A DNA stretch of 64,000 nt from Flavobacteriaceae bacterium (GCA_947453885.1 CANGIF010000005.1:1-64000); one strand, 5' to 3'. Positions 20,160 to 30,332 are shown, counted from the first letter of the stretch. Program-made: numbers and translations. The notes: generated by a model from the letters alone, not told the origin.

Positions 20160-20840
20160 TTATTTACAATGTCTGTTTGAATAGAAAACCAATCCAACCA
20201 TGAATTTGTTGTGTCCGTTTTCACTAAACGAATTCGTTACCTCAGCATACTCCGACCTCCATTTACTAGAAGCCAATGCAAACTCGTAGCCAATATTTAA
20301 ACGAACAGCAACTCTGTCTTTCTTTTTAAGACTAAAAGCTATTGATGGTCCTACATAAAACATTTTATTGTGCAAGCGAATGTAACTGGAGGTACTAGAA
20401 CCCAAATTGTTCAAATCAACCTGGTTGTCAGTAGCACTCAAGCTGAAATCATTCATGGTATAGTCTAAATTCAATCCGCCCGAAAACATGAATCTGCTTT
20501 GGTTGACTATATTGTAGTGGCCTCTTAATTTAAAAGCTATGGCTGTTCCAGAACTCCTACTTTTGGCATTCGATTTTTTAAAAGTTGCTGTTGCAAGTTC
20601 GGTATCAATTGAAAAATCTTTTCCTAAATAGTTTATTCCAAAAAACAATTCAGGCATTGTTTTTACCGTTCGAGGAAAATTATTTGCCACAAGTTTGTCG
20701 TCAATTTTATAGGCGTTGTTGGCATTTATTCCAACCCCGTAATAAAAACAAACATCAGGGTCTAGATTTTTATTTTTAGTTTCTTGAGCCAAAGAAATAG
20801 TGCTGATGGCAAGTAGGGATACAAGCAGTATTCGTTTCAT
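20160..20840 (-). CDS. Outer-membrane beta-barrel protein
   Basis: 226 residues from the start MKRILLVSLLAISTISLAQ, a signal peptide ending SLAQ; an upstream in-frame ATG at 20870 would bury the signal peptide and is less likely. The mature part has alternating amphipathic strands such as PELFFGINYLGKDFSIDTEL, FMFSGGLNLDYTMND, FYVGPSIAFSL and RVAVRLNIGYEFAL, and ends in strand-like FMVGLVFYSN, the picture of an 8-10-strand barrel. No substrate or partner can be inferred. It sits downstream of leuS on the same strand, 83 bases away. Confidence 0.75.
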   Translation of the reverse strand: MKRILLVSLLAISTISLAQETKNKNLDPDVCFYYGVGINANNAYKIDDKLVANNFPRTVKTMPELFFGINYLGKDFSIDTELATATFKKSNAKSRSSGTAIAFKLRGHYNIVNQSRFMFSGGLNLDYTMNDFSLSATDNQVDLNNLGSSTSSYIRLHNKMFYVGPSIAFSLKKKDRVAVRLNIGYEFALASSKWRSEYAEVTNSFSENGHNKFMVGLVFYSNRHCK

Positions 20841-20923
20841 GTGATTGTGTTTTAAAATTATAAAAGTCAAATATCAAAAAAAGAAATTCAATTGTTGGTT
20901 TTTTTTTGCACTTTAATACTTGT

Positions 20924-23900
20924 TTAGCCTACTAAGTTGATCACTTTTCCTGGAACGATAATAACTTTATTTGGAGTTCTTCCGTCCAATTGTTTGATGG
21001 TTCTTTCATCCGCCATTACAATTTCTTGGATTTGCGGAATGGTTAAATCTAAAGGTAATTTAATCGTAAAACGCATTTTTCCATTGAAAGAAACAGGATA
21101 TTCTTTTTCAGATTCTACTAAGTATTTCTCTTCACAAATTGGGAAAGCCACAGTAGATACAGAACCTTCATGCCCCAATTGACTCCATAATTCTTCGGCA
21201 ATATGAGGTGCATAAGGCGAAATAACGACTGCCAATGGTTCTAATATTTTTCTGTGATTGCATTTTAAAGTGGCCAATTCATTGACACAAATCATAAACT
21301 GTGAAACCGATGTATTGAACGAGAAATTCTCGATGTCTTCCGTAACTTTTTTGATGGTTTTGTGTAATGATTTGTACATTTCTGGAGTTGGCTCATCGTT
21401 GGTTACGATTGAACCATTATCATCAAAATACAAACGCCATAATTTTTTTAAGAAACCTGAAACCCCTGTAATTCCCGCAGTATTCCATGGTTTGGCTTGC
21501 TCCAATGGTCCTAAAAACATTTCATACAAACGCAACGTATCGGCACCATAATCATTACAAATATCATCGGGATTGACCACGTTGTATTTTGATTTGGACA
21601 TTTTTTCTACTTCGCGAGTTACTTTAAAACTCCCGTTTTCCTCATAAATAAATTCTGCATCTTTATATTCTGGTCTCCACTCTTTAAATAAATTTATATT
21701 TAATTCATCTGAAGCATTAACAAGGCTTACATCTACAGGAATATGATTTCCAATAACTGTTAATTTATAAATATCTACTAAATCTTCATCTAGACTCTCT
21801 ATAAATTCTTTTACTTTTGGGAGTTCATATAACTTTAATTCATTTAACGACCTTAAAATAGAATTTTTTTTGTAGTTGTCAGATGAACAAAAAATCGTTG
21901 GAAATTTTTTACTCTGTTCGATTAAATATTTTTCATTTAAATTATTCTTTTCGCTTTTTATTCTCCACTCCAAAGTGAATCTATATGTATAAGCACTCAT
22001 TCCCAAAATCATTCCTTGATTGATTAATTTTTTGAAGGGTTCTTCTGTTGGTGCATAGCCTCTGTCTTTTAGGAATTTGTTCCAAAAACGAGAATACAAT
22101 AAATGTCCGGTGGCGTGTTCGCTTCCTCCAATGTATAAATCTACGCTTTCCCAATATTTCAAAGCATCGGCTGAAGCAAATTCAGTTGAATTGTGTGCAT
22201 CCATATAACGCATCCAATACCACGAACTTCCTGCCCAACCCGGCATCGTATTCAATTCTAAAGGGAAAACTTTCAAATTATCAATTAACTCACAACTGAC
22301 AACCGATAACTTTTCAACATCCCAAGCCCAAGTTGTTGCGTTTCCTAATGGTGGTTGTCCGTCTTCGGTTGGCAAATATTTTTCAACTTCTGGTAATACA
22401 ATTGGTAAATGTTTGGCATCAATCATTTGTGGCAATCCGTTCACATAATACACTGGAAACGGTTCACCCCAATATCTTTGACGAGAGAAAACGGCATCGC
22501 GCAAACGGTAATTGGTTTTACCTTTTCCTTGTCCGATTTTTTCTAGTTCTTCGATGATTTTTTTCGTTCCGTTTTTGTAATCTAATCCGGTTAAGAAATC
22601 AGAATTCACTAATTCGAAACCGCCTTTTTCACCATAAGCCGCTTCAGAAATATCTTGATTGAAAATGTTTTCGATTTCCGGCATTCCGTTAGTTCCCTTA
22701 AAGAAATTTGCGAAAGCATAATCACGTTCATCACCACATGGCACCGCCATTACTGCTCCTGTTCCGTAACCAGCCAACACATAATCGCCAATCCAAACCG
22801 GAATGGGTGCTGCCGTAAATGGATGCTCGGCAAATGCACCAGTAAACACTCCTGAAATAGTTTTTACATCGGCCATTCTTTCTCTTTCGGAACGTTTTGC
22901 AGTAGCTTCCACATAAGCATCAACCGCCGCTTTTTGTTCTGGTGTTGTGATTTGTGAAACCAATTCGTGTTCTGGCGCTAGCGTCATGAAGGTTACACCG
23001 AAAATGGTGTCGGGACGAGTGGTGAACACAGAAATTTGTTTATCTGAATCTTTCAATTTAAAATCAACCGATGCACCAACTGATTTTCCAATCCAGTTTC
23101 TTTGCGATTCTTTGATGGATTCACTCCAATCGATATCGTTTAAACCTTGTAATAATCTTTCGGCATAAGCTGAAATTCGCATCGACCATTGGGTCATTTT
23201 TTTACGAATCACAGGATGACCACCACGTTCAGAAACGCCGTTTACGATTTCGTCGTTAGCTAAAACGGTTCCTAAAGCTGGACACCAGTTTACTTCAGTT
23301 TCTGCCAAATAGGTTAATCTGTACTGTAAAAGTATTTTTTGTTGTGCTTCTGATGAAAATGAATTCCATTCTGATACTGAAAAAGACGCAATATTATCAT
23401 CGCAAACTGCATTTACAGAAGCATTTCCTTCTGTTGAAAAAATGGAAACTAAAGTTGCAATATCTTCTGCTTTGTTCGAATCATTATTGTACCACGAATT
23501 GAATAATTGAATGAAAATCCACTGCGTGTGTTTGTAATAATCGGCATTTGAAGTGCGCACTTCTCTACTCCAATCAAATGAAAATCCGATTTTATCTAAC
23601 TGTTCGCGGTAACGTGCAATGTTTTCTTTGGTGGTTGTATCAGGATGTTGACCAGTTTGAATAGCATATTGCTCCGCTGGCAAACCAAACGAATCATAGC
23701 CTTGTGGATGCAACACATTAAAACCTTTGTGACGTTTGAATCGAGCTACAATATCAGACGCTATATAACCTAACGGATGTCCAACATGTAATCCCGCTCC
23801 GGATGGATAAGGAAACATGTCCAAAACATAATATTTTGGCTTGTCAGAATTATTAGTGGCAGCAAAAGTTTGATTTTTCGCCCAATAGTGTTGCCATTTG

Positions 23901-23929
23901 GCTTCGATTTTTTCGTGATGGTATTTCAT
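20924..23929 (-). CDS. leuS: Leucyl-tRNA synthetase with an enlarged insertion before KMSKS
   Basis: Charges tRNA-Leu with leucine; cytosolic class I synthetase, 1001 aa. The HIGH-type motif lies in PSGAGLHVGHPLGYIASD (about 40-57) and KMSKS is at about 776-780. The CP1 editing domain has GTGAVMAVPCGDERDYAFA, and NTMPGWAGSSWYWMRYMD follows it. The segment NDSNKAEDIATLVSIF through SVSEWNSFS (about 150-190) is a known Bacteroidota insertion. Between ILGMSAYTYRF (about 640-651) and VDVSLVNASDEL (about 732-743) there are about 78 residues, rich in Lys, Asn and Leu; as I recall, relatives have roughly 25-35 there. The frame is intact through it, so the gene is probably functional. Confidence 0.95.
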   Translation of the reverse strand: MKYHHEKIEAKWQHYWAKNQTFAATNNSDKPKYYVLDMFPYPSGAGLHVGHPLGYIASDIVARFKRHKGFNVLHPQGYDSFGLPAEQYAIQTGQHPDTTTKENIARYREQLDKIGFSFDWSREVRTSNADYYKHTQWIFIQLFNSWYNNDSNKAEDIATLVSIFSTEGNASVNAVCDDNIASFSVSEWNSFSSEAQQKILLQYRLTYLAETEVNWCPALGTVLANDEIVNGVSERGGHPVIRKKMTQWSMRISAYAERLLQGLNDIDWSESIKESQRNWIGKSVGASVDFKLKDSDKQISVFTTRPDTIFGVTFMTLAPEHELVSQITTPEQKAAVDAYVEATAKRSERERMADVKTISGVFTGAFAEHPFTAAPIPVWIGDYVLAGYGTGAVMAVPCGDERDYAFANFFKGTNGMPEIENIFNQDISEAAYGEKGGFELVNSDFLTGLDYKNGTKKIIEELEKIGQGKGKTNYRLRDAVFSRQRYWGEPFPVYYVNGLPQMIDAKHLPIVLPEVEKYLPTEDGQPPLGNATTWAWDVEKLSVVSCELIDNLKVFPLELNTMPGWAGSSWYWMRYMDAHNSTEFASADALKYWESVDLYIGGSEHATGHLLYSRFWNKFLKDRGYAPTEEPFKKLINQGMILGMSAYTYRFTLEWRIKSEKNNLNEKYLIEQSKKFPTIFCSSDNYKKNSILRSLNELKLYELPKVKEFIESLDEDLVDIYKLTVIGNHIPVDVSLVNASDELNINLFKEWRPEYKDAEFIYEENGSFKVTREVEKMSKSKYNVVNPDDICNDYGADTLRLYEMFLGPLEQAKPWNTAGITGVSGFLKKLWRLYFDDNGSIVTNDEPTPEMYKSLHKTIKKVTEDIENFSFNTSVSQFMICVNELATLKCNHRKILEPLAVVISPYAPHIAEELWSQLGHEGSVSTVAFPICEEKYLVESEKEYPVSFNGKMRFTIKLPLDLTIPQIQEIVMADERTIKQLDGRTPNKVIIVPGKVINLVG

Positions 23930-24029
23930 TTTCTATTGATTCGTTGTGGGTCGGCATTATAAATTTTGCAGACAATAAAATTAAGGTGCGAATTTACAGT
24001 TTAATAATTAATGTATATAAATGAAAGGT

Positions 24030-25562
24030 CTAGTTTTTTTCGTTGGCAGATAGCTTTTCGAATTCTTCTTTGGTTACAATTTTATACGTTTTATTAGTTT
24101 CATAATAATAAACCATCTTGGTTTCATTGGTGGCAGCATTAAACGACTTGCTTTCACCATGAAAAATGTTGTTTCTAAAACTGTATTCGGTATAACTGCC
24201 GTCGTTTTTATAGCCAAAAGAGGTTTGCTTAATTCGGTTATTCTTACCGTCATAGAGCGTTTCGGTTCTAACAATTAAATTATTGTCCTTTTTCTCGACT
24301 GACTTATTCAATCCTACCGCAATATTGTTGGCTAGAAATTTATTTTCGTGAAACAAACTGCCGTTCGGATTGAAATATTTTACAGAAATTGCTTTGGTTT
24401 TTGGATCGATTTCTCTTATAGAAAAGGTTGTTCCAGAATCATAATACATTATTTCTCTATAGAAATTGTCGTTTTCATAATACACTTCTGATTCTAAAAT
24501 TGTCGTTCCCGATTTATAGAATTTTGCCAATCCTTCTCTCTTTCCGTTTTTGTAAGTTGTGTTTTCTAAAAGAAAACCATTGTTGTATCGTTTTGAGAAT
24601 CCGTTTAAACTGTCTTTTTTATATTCTTGTTCCCTGCTAAGTTGCCCGTCTTTGTAGTAGTCTTTCCAAGTTCCGGTTTTAATTCCGTTGTCATCATAAT
24701 ATTCTTCTTTAATCAATTTTTTATCCATCGAAAAAGTTTTATGAATGCCTACTTTTTTTCCAAATTTGAATTCCGTTTTGTTTATTAATTCACCTTGAAC
24801 TGAATAGAATTCAGCAAAACCATTTTTTTCGCCCAAGCAGTAAGGAATTTTTGCAACTATAGTGCCCGATTTAATAGTAAATTGATTGGCAATTCCGTTT
24901 ACTTTTCCGTCAAGAATTGAAAATTCTGACAATTTTTGGTCGTTATAAAAGCATATTACTTTACCATTTCTTAAATCGTTCGGAAGTGTGTAACTGAAAT
25001 TATTTTTGGTGTAAAATTTTACGTCTCCAACCAGATTGCCGTTGATAAAATTACCTTCTAAAATTTCGCCTTCTCGTTTACCTGTATAAAATTTTCTTGT
25101 GCCGTTTTTTACATTGTTTTTATAATTTGTTTCAAAAATCAATTGATTATCGGTATCGTACACTTTACAAACACCGTCAACTTTTCCTTTTTTAAACTCA
25201 AATTCTTGAAACGGCATACCGCTGGAATGATAAATTGTCTTTGTCCCGTCTAGTAATCCACTTTTATACGAAGCTTCTGAGAATTTTTGATTATTAGCAT
25301 AAGTAATCACTTTTTTTGAACCATTAGGATTTTCGACTATTTCATAACGCACCGATTGACCTTTGCTATTTGTTTTTTGAAGTGCTTCAATATCCGAAAG
25401 TTTATTGGGCATTTCGGCAGGATTTAATTCCCATTCCGAAAAGAAAAAATTCTCGCTGCCTTTGATTCTAGGCAATGAAAATTCAACAGAAGTGGCATAA
25501 TTTTCTTGGGCATTTGCAAAGAAATTCACCAATAATACTACAATATAGAATGACTTTTTCAT
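24030..25562 (-). CDS. MORN-repeat / YwqK-type secreted protein
   Basis: 510 residues from the start MKKSFYIVVLLVNFFANAQ, a signal peptide; the longer ORF start at 25610 would bury it. The body consists of many about 22-25-residue repeats with the MORN/YwqK pattern: DGTKTIYHSSGMPFQEFEFK, DGVCKVYDTDNQLIFETNYK, GTWKDYYKDGQLSREQEYK and EGLAKFYKSGTTILESE. Such proteins are usually annotated as antitoxin YwqK family, but in Bacteroidota they are commonly lone exported repeat proteins, and no toxin is adjacent. The start lies 4 bases beyond the stop codon of the WG-repeat-like gene, so the two are probably co-transcribed. Confidence 0.8.
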   Translation of the reverse strand: MKKSFYIVVLLVNFFANAQENYATSVEFSLPRIKGSENFFFSEWELNPAEMPNKLSDIEALQKTNSKGQSVRYEIVENPNGSKKVITYANNQKFSEASYKSGLLDGTKTIYHSSGMPFQEFEFKKGKVDGVCKVYDTDNQLIFETNYKNNVKNGTRKFYTGKREGEILEGNFINGNLVGDVKFYTKNNFSYTLPNDLRNGKVICFYNDQKLSEFSILDGKVNGIANQFTIKSGTIVAKIPYCLGEKNGFAEFYSVQGELINKTEFKFGKKVGIHKTFSMDKKLIKEEYYDDNGIKTGTWKDYYKDGQLSREQEYKKDSLNGFSKRYNNGFLLENTTYKNGKREGLAKFYKSGTTILESEVYYENDNFYREIMYYDSGTTFSIREIDPKTKAISVKYFNPNGSLFHENKFLANNIAVGLNKSVEKKDNNLIVRTETLYDGKNNRIKQTSFGYKNDGSYTEYSFRNNIFHGESKSFNAATNETKMVYYYETNKTYKIVTKEEFEKLSANEKN

Positions 25563-25566
25563 TTGA

Positions 25567-27303
25567 TTATTTTTTAAAATACAACATTCCGTTTGCGTTT
25601 GCATAACCAACCAAATTTCCTCGTTTGTCTTTCAAAGAAATCAATGTAATCTTATTTGGAATTTCTTTTGAACCGGATGCTTTTGGATAATTTATCCTCG
25701 GAAAATTCAAGTAAATATTTTTAATTTCATAATCAAAAATAGCATCAATCAATTCTAATTTATACGTTTGAGGATTCTGATAAACAACACCAAACTTATT
25801 GTTTTTTCGGATGTCGAGCACTTTTTTAATGGCTCTATAAGCTTCGTATTTGTTATTTTCATTGATTTCATCATATTCTGCTTTTAGAAATTCAGTACCG
25901 TCAATTTGAACAATACCGAGTTTATTTCCTATTTTGGAGTAATAGTTTGAATTTCCATTATAAGCATATAATTTTGGTGCATACGTCAAATTATCATACT
26001 GCATCGGAAATAGCAATCCTTTTTGATTTGAATACAAACTGTATTTGAATTGATTTGTTTTCTTGTCTTTGTTGCCTACCAGTAAGATTACCTCTCGATT
26101 ATTGCTATTGTCACTAATGCTATTTGCGTTTTTCGTAATGGTGTCAAATTCAATTATTTTTTTCAAATTGGAAGGAAAAAGCAATGCATACTTATCTTTC
26201 TTTTTAAATTGAACATAATTTGAAAAATAAAAGATGGTGTCATTTCTTTTAGAGCTAAACGAAGTGTTTTTTATTTCAATGTTATTTACAGGCACTTTTA
26301 AATCAATAGAAATATCGCTCAAAGGTTTAATCTGACTTTGAATGTTCTTGCTCAAAACCAATTGATTGTCTTTTATTTTAAGATTATGAGAAATATAAAC
26401 TGTTTTGTTAATCATACTGTTTTCCTCACGAGGAGCTTCAATAGCAACATCGTCATAATGACCTTTAACCAAAACTTTATCATCGGGTTCGACGCTTATA
26501 GACCCAGTTCCAGAACCAGAATAGTTGCCAGAATAATCTCCTGAACTATTTTGTTTTCGGGAGTTTTTCAAGAATTTTTCTAGATATTCCTTCTCAGTTC
26601 TATAAAGCAATTTGGTTTTTGATACTGAATTTGGAAGTTTTGTAACGTCCCAAGCCTCTGTAATTAGTGGGTCGTTAGCATTTTTTTTAACCAAAAAAGA
26701 CGTACTAAAATAATCACTTTGTCTTTTGATAAAATTTATAGACGCATAATTTTCATATAATGTTTGAATAATTTTCTTATTTACAACATCATAGAAAAAG
26801 AATGTTTCTGTGTAATCTTTGTTTAGGAGATGAAAAGTATAAATTCCGTCAGTAACTTTTTTATTAGAAAGGACTTCAATAACTGGATTTTTCAAGATTG
26901 ATTTTCCGTCTGAATCAAATACATCTGAAATTTTGGAATTATTTTCAAATTTTACAGTAAAATATAAATTATTGCTGAAATAAATATGTTCAAAAACAGG
27001 CTCAAACAAAACCTTTCCTCCAATAATTAAACCTTCCTTATTATTAATTTTAGGAATTAAAACATCTTGATTCGTGTCATAATCACTAGAAAAATCTAAC
27101 GAATCAAACTTTGGTTCCATTATTATTTTACCTTCTTCGTCGCAAATTCCCCATAGTTTTCCGATTCGATACGGAATAGCCTGCGAAAAACCTATTAGAC
27201 AATACAAAAGACTAAAAATCAATAAAATTCTATTTGTTATACTATTCACTTTTAAATTGTGTTTTAAAATTTCTAGCCTTATTAATCTGCTTATTATTGG
27301 CAT
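25567..27303 (-). CDS. WG-repeat-like exported protein
   Basis: A 578-codon frame. Its N-terminal part has RIGKLWGICDEEGKIIMEPKF, and its C-terminal half has KIGNKLGIVQIDGTEFLKAEYDEI and RKNNKFGVVYQN, all resembling degenerate WG repeats (G-x-WG-I-D-x-G-x-I-I-x-P). A hydrophobic stretch IFSLLYCLIGFSQ looks like a signal-peptide end, but it lies about 30 residues in. A GTG start at 27249, giving NSITNRILLIFS directly, would make a normal signal peptide and may be the true start. The function is unknown. Upstream partner of the MORN-repeat gene, with only 4 bases between them. Confidence 0.65.
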   Translation of the reverse strand: MPIISRLIRLEILKHNLKVNSITNRILLIFSLLYCLIGFSQAIPYRIGKLWGICDEEGKIIMEPKFDSLDFSSDYDTNQDVLIPKINNKEGLIIGGKVLFEPVFEHIYFSNNLYFTVKFENNSKISDVFDSDGKSILKNPVIEVLSNKKVTDGIYTFHLLNKDYTETFFFYDVVNKKIIQTLYENYASINFIKRQSDYFSTSFLVKKNANDPLITEAWDVTKLPNSVSKTKLLYRTEKEYLEKFLKNSRKQNSSGDYSGNYSGSGTGSISVEPDDKVLVKGHYDDVAIEAPREENSMINKTVYISHNLKIKDNQLVLSKNIQSQIKPLSDISIDLKVPVNNIEIKNTSFSSKRNDTIFYFSNYVQFKKKDKYALLFPSNLKKIIEFDTITKNANSISDNSNNREVILLVGNKDKKTNQFKYSLYSNQKGLLFPMQYDNLTYAPKLYAYNGNSNYYSKIGNKLGIVQIDGTEFLKAEYDEINENNKYEAYRAIKKVLDIRKNNKFGVVYQNPQTYKLELIDAIFDYEIKNIYLNFPRINYPKASGSKEIPNKITLISLKDKRGNLVGYANANGMLYFKK

Positions 27304-27403
27304 TCAAAAATACGTTTATTGTACGAAAGTTAAAACTTTGAACAATATTAACTTCAATTAAAGAAATTCTTTATTATTTTTACCCAATAATTTTAACCCT
27401 ATT

Positions 27404-28279
27404 ATGAATTCTTCTTACGATAAATTTCAAAAACGCAGATTGATTTCCTCTTATTTTTCGGTAGTATTAAGCATTTTCTTGGTTTTGTTTTTGCTGGGAC
27501 TTTTGGGTTTTTTTGTAATCAATTCTAAAAAATTATCCGACGATTTTAAAGAAGAAATTGCCATGACTGTTTTCTTTAAAAGCGAAGCAAACGATAGTAT
27601 TATCAAATCTTTTGGCGAAGAACTAAGATCTTCAACATTCACCAAAAAGTTTGCATTTGTTTCGAAAGAACAAGCTGCCAAACAACACAAAGAAGTTATT
27701 GGCGAAGATTTTATGAAATTTTTAGGCGTAAACCCACTTCAAAACTCTTTCGATATTCATTTAAGAGCCGCTTATGTAAATAAAGAAAGTTTGATTAAAA
27801 TTGAAAGCAAAATGCGGGCAAACGAAATGATTGCAGACATAGTGTACGACAAACAGTTGGTAAATTTAGTAAACGATAACATTAAAAATGTTAGTATGTG
27901 GATTTTAATTATTAGTGGAATTTTAACATTAATTGCTGTTTTACTAATCAACAGTTCGCTTCGACTTTCTATATATTCAAACCGATTCATCATTAAGACC
28001 ATGCAAATGGTTGGAGCTACAAAAGCATTTATTAGAAAACCATTTATAATACAAGGAATCAAACTAGGTCTTATCGGGTCTGGTTTAGCAATTATTGCTT
28101 TGATTGGCGTGTTGTTCTACATTGAAACTAATTTTCCTAACCTAGGCATCATGCAAAATCAGTTTTTAGTAGCATTCGTATTACTTGGTGTATTAATAAT
28201 GGGTATTTTAATTACCGGAATAAGTAGTTTTTTTGGAACACAACGGTTTTTAAATCTAAGAACAGACGATTTGTATTAG
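27404..28279 (+). CDS. ftsX: Cell-division ABC-transporter-like permease FtsX
   Basis: 291 aa, the usual FtsX length. There is one N-terminal membrane helix (VVLSIFLVLFLLGLLGFFVI), then a periplasmic domain of about 110 residues (EEIAMTVFFKSEAND through ENPL-type ...VNPLQNSFDIHL), and three more helices near the C terminus (WILIISGILTLIAVLLI, LGLIGSGLAIIALIGVLFYI, FVLLGVLIMGILITGI). The conserved RFIIKTMQMVGATKAFIRKPF loop precedes the third helix. FtsX couples with the ATPase FtsE to control peptidoglycan hydrolases at the septum; ftsE is not in this window. First gene of a run with DUF3098, uppP and truB. Confidence 0.93.
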   Translation: MNSSYDKFQKRRLISSYFSVVLSIFLVLFLLGLLGFFVINSKKLSDDFKEEIAMTVFFKSEANDSIIKSFGEELRSSTFTKKFAFVSKEQAAKQHKEVIGEDFMKFLGVNPLQNSFDIHLRAAYVNKESLIKIESKMRANEMIADIVYDKQLVNLVNDNIKNVSMWILIISGILTLIAVLLINSSLRLSIYSNRFIIKTMQMVGATKAFIRKPFIIQGIKLGLIGSGLAIIALIGVLFYIETNFPNLGIMQNQFLVAFVLLGVLIMGILITGISSFFGTQRFLNLRTDDLY

Positions 28280-28335
28280 AAAAGATACTGTAAAAATAAC
28301 CCGATAGATAATAGTTGCTCAACTACTTAAATGAT

Positions 28336-28572
28336 ATGAAAAATAACGAAGAAAAACCTGATTTCCTTTTTGGAAAAGACAATTACAAAATCCTTTTAAT
28401 TGGAATTGCGGTTATAGCAATTGGATTTGTTTTAATGTCTGGTGGAGGTAGCACAGATCCAAATGTGTTTAACGATGCTATTTTTAGTTTTCGAAGAATT
28501 CGTTTAGCGCCTACAGTTGTGCTTCTTGGATTTGGCATAACGGTTTATTCTATTTTAAAAAAATCAAAATAA
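28336..28572 (+). CDS. DUF3098 small membrane protein
   Basis: 78 residues from the start MKNNEEKPDFLFGKDNY. Two membrane helices (ILLIGIAVIAIGFVLMSGG and PTVVLLGFGITVYSILKK) flank a short loop with GGGSTDPNVFND and a basic RRIRLAP. This matches the DUF3098 family, which in Bacteroidota lies between ftsX and uppP as here. The in-frame ATG at 28315 adds seven residues and is less likely. The stop codon directly abuts the uppP start, so translation is probably coupled. The role is unknown; its position suggests envelope biogenesis. Confidence 0.88.
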   Translation: MKNNEEKPDFLFGKDNYKILLIGIAVIAIGFVLMSGGGSTDPNVFNDAIFSFRRIRLAPTVVLLGFGITVYSILKKSK

Positions 28573-29451
28573 ATGGATGTAATTCAAGCAATTGTTTTAG
28601 CAATTATTGAAGGCATAACAGAGTTTTTGCCTGTTTCTTCTACTGCTCATTTAAAATTTACCGATTTTATAATGGGATATGAACAAACTCCATTTAGAGA
28701 TATGTTTGAAGTTATGATACAATTACCTGCAATTTTAGCAATTGTAGTTTTGTATTGGAAGAAGTTTTTTGATTTTAAAAATCTTAAATTTTATCTTAAA
28801 TTAATTGTAGCAGTTGTTCCAGCATTAATTTTCGGAATTATATTTAAAAAACATATCGAAAGTGCATTGGGCAATTTATGGTTTATCTCAATAGTTATGA
28901 TTCTTGGGGGTATTGTTTTAATTTTTATTGATAATTTTTTCAAACAAAGTGTTATTACAGATGAAAAAGAAATCTCTTATTCAACTGCATTAAAAATTGG
29001 AAGTTTTCAAGTATTAAGTATTCTTTTTCCAGGATTAAGTAGAAGTGCCTCAACGATAATTGGAGGAATGTCTCAAAAACTAACTCGAAAATCTGCTGCA
29101 GAATTTTCATTTTTTTTAGCCGTTCCAACAATGATAGCGGCTAGTTCCAAAAGTTTTTATGATGCTTGTAAGGGAAATTATTTAATATTAAACAACATTA
29201 GCGAATCTCAAGAACAAAGTATAAAGATTAGTTTGTCTCAAATTTTTTCTAAAGAAAACCTAAATACTTTATTTACACACGACAATACTATTTCATTTGC
29301 TATTGGATGTATAATTTCTTTCTTTGTCGCTGTTTTAGCGGTTAAATTTTTTATAGAAATTTTAAACAAATATGGTTTCAAATTTTTTGGTTTTTATAGA
29401 ATCGCTATAGGTGTTATAATGCTGATTTTATTGATTTCAAATCATAAATAA
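28573..29451 (+). CDS. uppP: Undecaprenyl-diphosphatase (bacitracin resistance protein)
   Basis: Membrane phosphatase that recycles undecaprenyl pyrophosphate to the monophosphate carrier used for peptidoglycan and surface glycans. 292 aa with about eight membrane helices. Both family signatures are present: EGITEFLPVSSTAHL (about 14-28) and FPGLSRSASTIIGGM (about 153-167). A hydrophilic stretch of about 40 residues (KGNYLILNNISESQEQS on to NLNTLFTHDN) interrupts the C-terminal half; it is somewhat longer than in many homologues but common in Flavobacteriia. The gene abuts both neighbours without a gap. Confidence 0.94.
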   Translation: MDVIQAIVLAIIEGITEFLPVSSTAHLKFTDFIMGYEQTPFRDMFEVMIQLPAILAIVVLYWKKFFDFKNLKFYLKLIVAVVPALIFGIIFKKHIESALGNLWFISIVMILGGIVLIFIDNFFKQSVITDEKEISYSTALKIGSFQVLSILFPGLSRSASTIIGGMSQKLTRKSAAEFSFFLAVPTMIAASSKSFYDACKGNYLILNNISESQEQSIKISLSQIFSKENLNTLFTHDNTISFAIGCIISFFVAVLAVKFFIEILNKYGFKFFGFYRIAIGVIMLILLISNHK

Positions 29452-30156
29452 ATGATGACTACCGAAACCATTCTAGAAGGTCAAGTTATATTAATTGACA
29501 AGCCATTGACTTGGAGTTCGTTTCAAGCGGTGAATAAATTAAAATACATTTTAAAACATCAATACGATCTTCCAAAGAAATTTAAAATCGGACATGCAGG
29601 AACATTAGATCCTTTAGCAACTGGATTGTTGATTGTTTGTACGGGAAAATTCACCAAAAAAATTACAGAAATTCAGATTCAAGCAAAAGAATATACCGGA
29701 ACTATTACTATTGGAGCTACAACTCCATCCTATGATTTAGAAACTGAAATTGATGCTACTTTTCCTACTGAACACATTACAGAAGCTTTAATTCTAAATA
29801 CTTCGCAACAGTTTATAGGCGAAATAGATCAAAAACCACCCGTTTTTTCTGCCATAAAAAAAGATGGAAAACGGCTGTATGAACACGCTCGTGCTGGCGA
29901 AGAAGTAGTAATTGAATCTAGAAAAACTACTATATATGAATTTGAAATTACCAAAATCCAACTTCCTGACATTAATTTCAGAATAGTTTGTAGCAAAGGC
30001 ACTTATATCCGATCTATAGCTTTTGATTTTGGAAAAGCCTTATTATCTGGTGGCCATTTAACTCAATTACGCCGTACAAAAATTGGTTCTTTTTCTGTTG
30101 AAAATGGTGTTTCTCCCGAAAAATTTGACAACTTACCAAAATCAATACTTCAATAA
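29452..30156 (+). CDS. truB: tRNA pseudouridine(55) synthase
   Basis: Converts U55 in the T-loop of tRNAs to pseudouridine. 234 aa, the short bacterial form without a large PUA domain. The active-site block [21 protein letters not shown] (about 42-62) contains the catalytic Asp; further motifs are [21 protein letters not shown] and [15 protein letters not shown]. The ORF begins ATGATG; either may be used, and the second aligns better with uppP's stop. Last gene of the ftsX operon; no terminator is obvious in the 176 bases that follow. Confidence 0.95.
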   Translation: MMTTETILEGQVILIDKPLTWSSFQAVNKLKYILKHQYDLPKKFKIGHAGTLDPLATGLLIVCTGKFTKKITEIQIQAKEYTGTITIGATTPSYDLETEIDATFPTEHITEALILNTSQQFIGEIDQKPPVFSAIKKDGKRLYEHARAGEEVVIESRKTTIYEFEITKIQLPDINFRIVCSKGTYIRSIAFDFGKALLSGGHLTQLRRTKIGSFSVENGVSPEKFDNLPKSILQ

Positions 30157-30332
30157 GGTTTTGTTTACGGACTGTTCACTTTAGCAATCTTTTATTAGGT
30201 TAAACCTACCTATGTTGCTAATACTAATTAAAACAAACTTGTTTTGTGAAAATGTCCGTTTACATTAAGCCACTGCAAAATGTTTTGTATTAAAGATTTT
30301 GATATTGTTAAACTAAAAAAAAGGGGTAATTG

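Noticed and set aside
24030..25562. Toxin-antitoxin system based on the YwqK label.
   Set aside because: It has a signal peptide and MORN repeats, and the adjacent gene is not a toxin.
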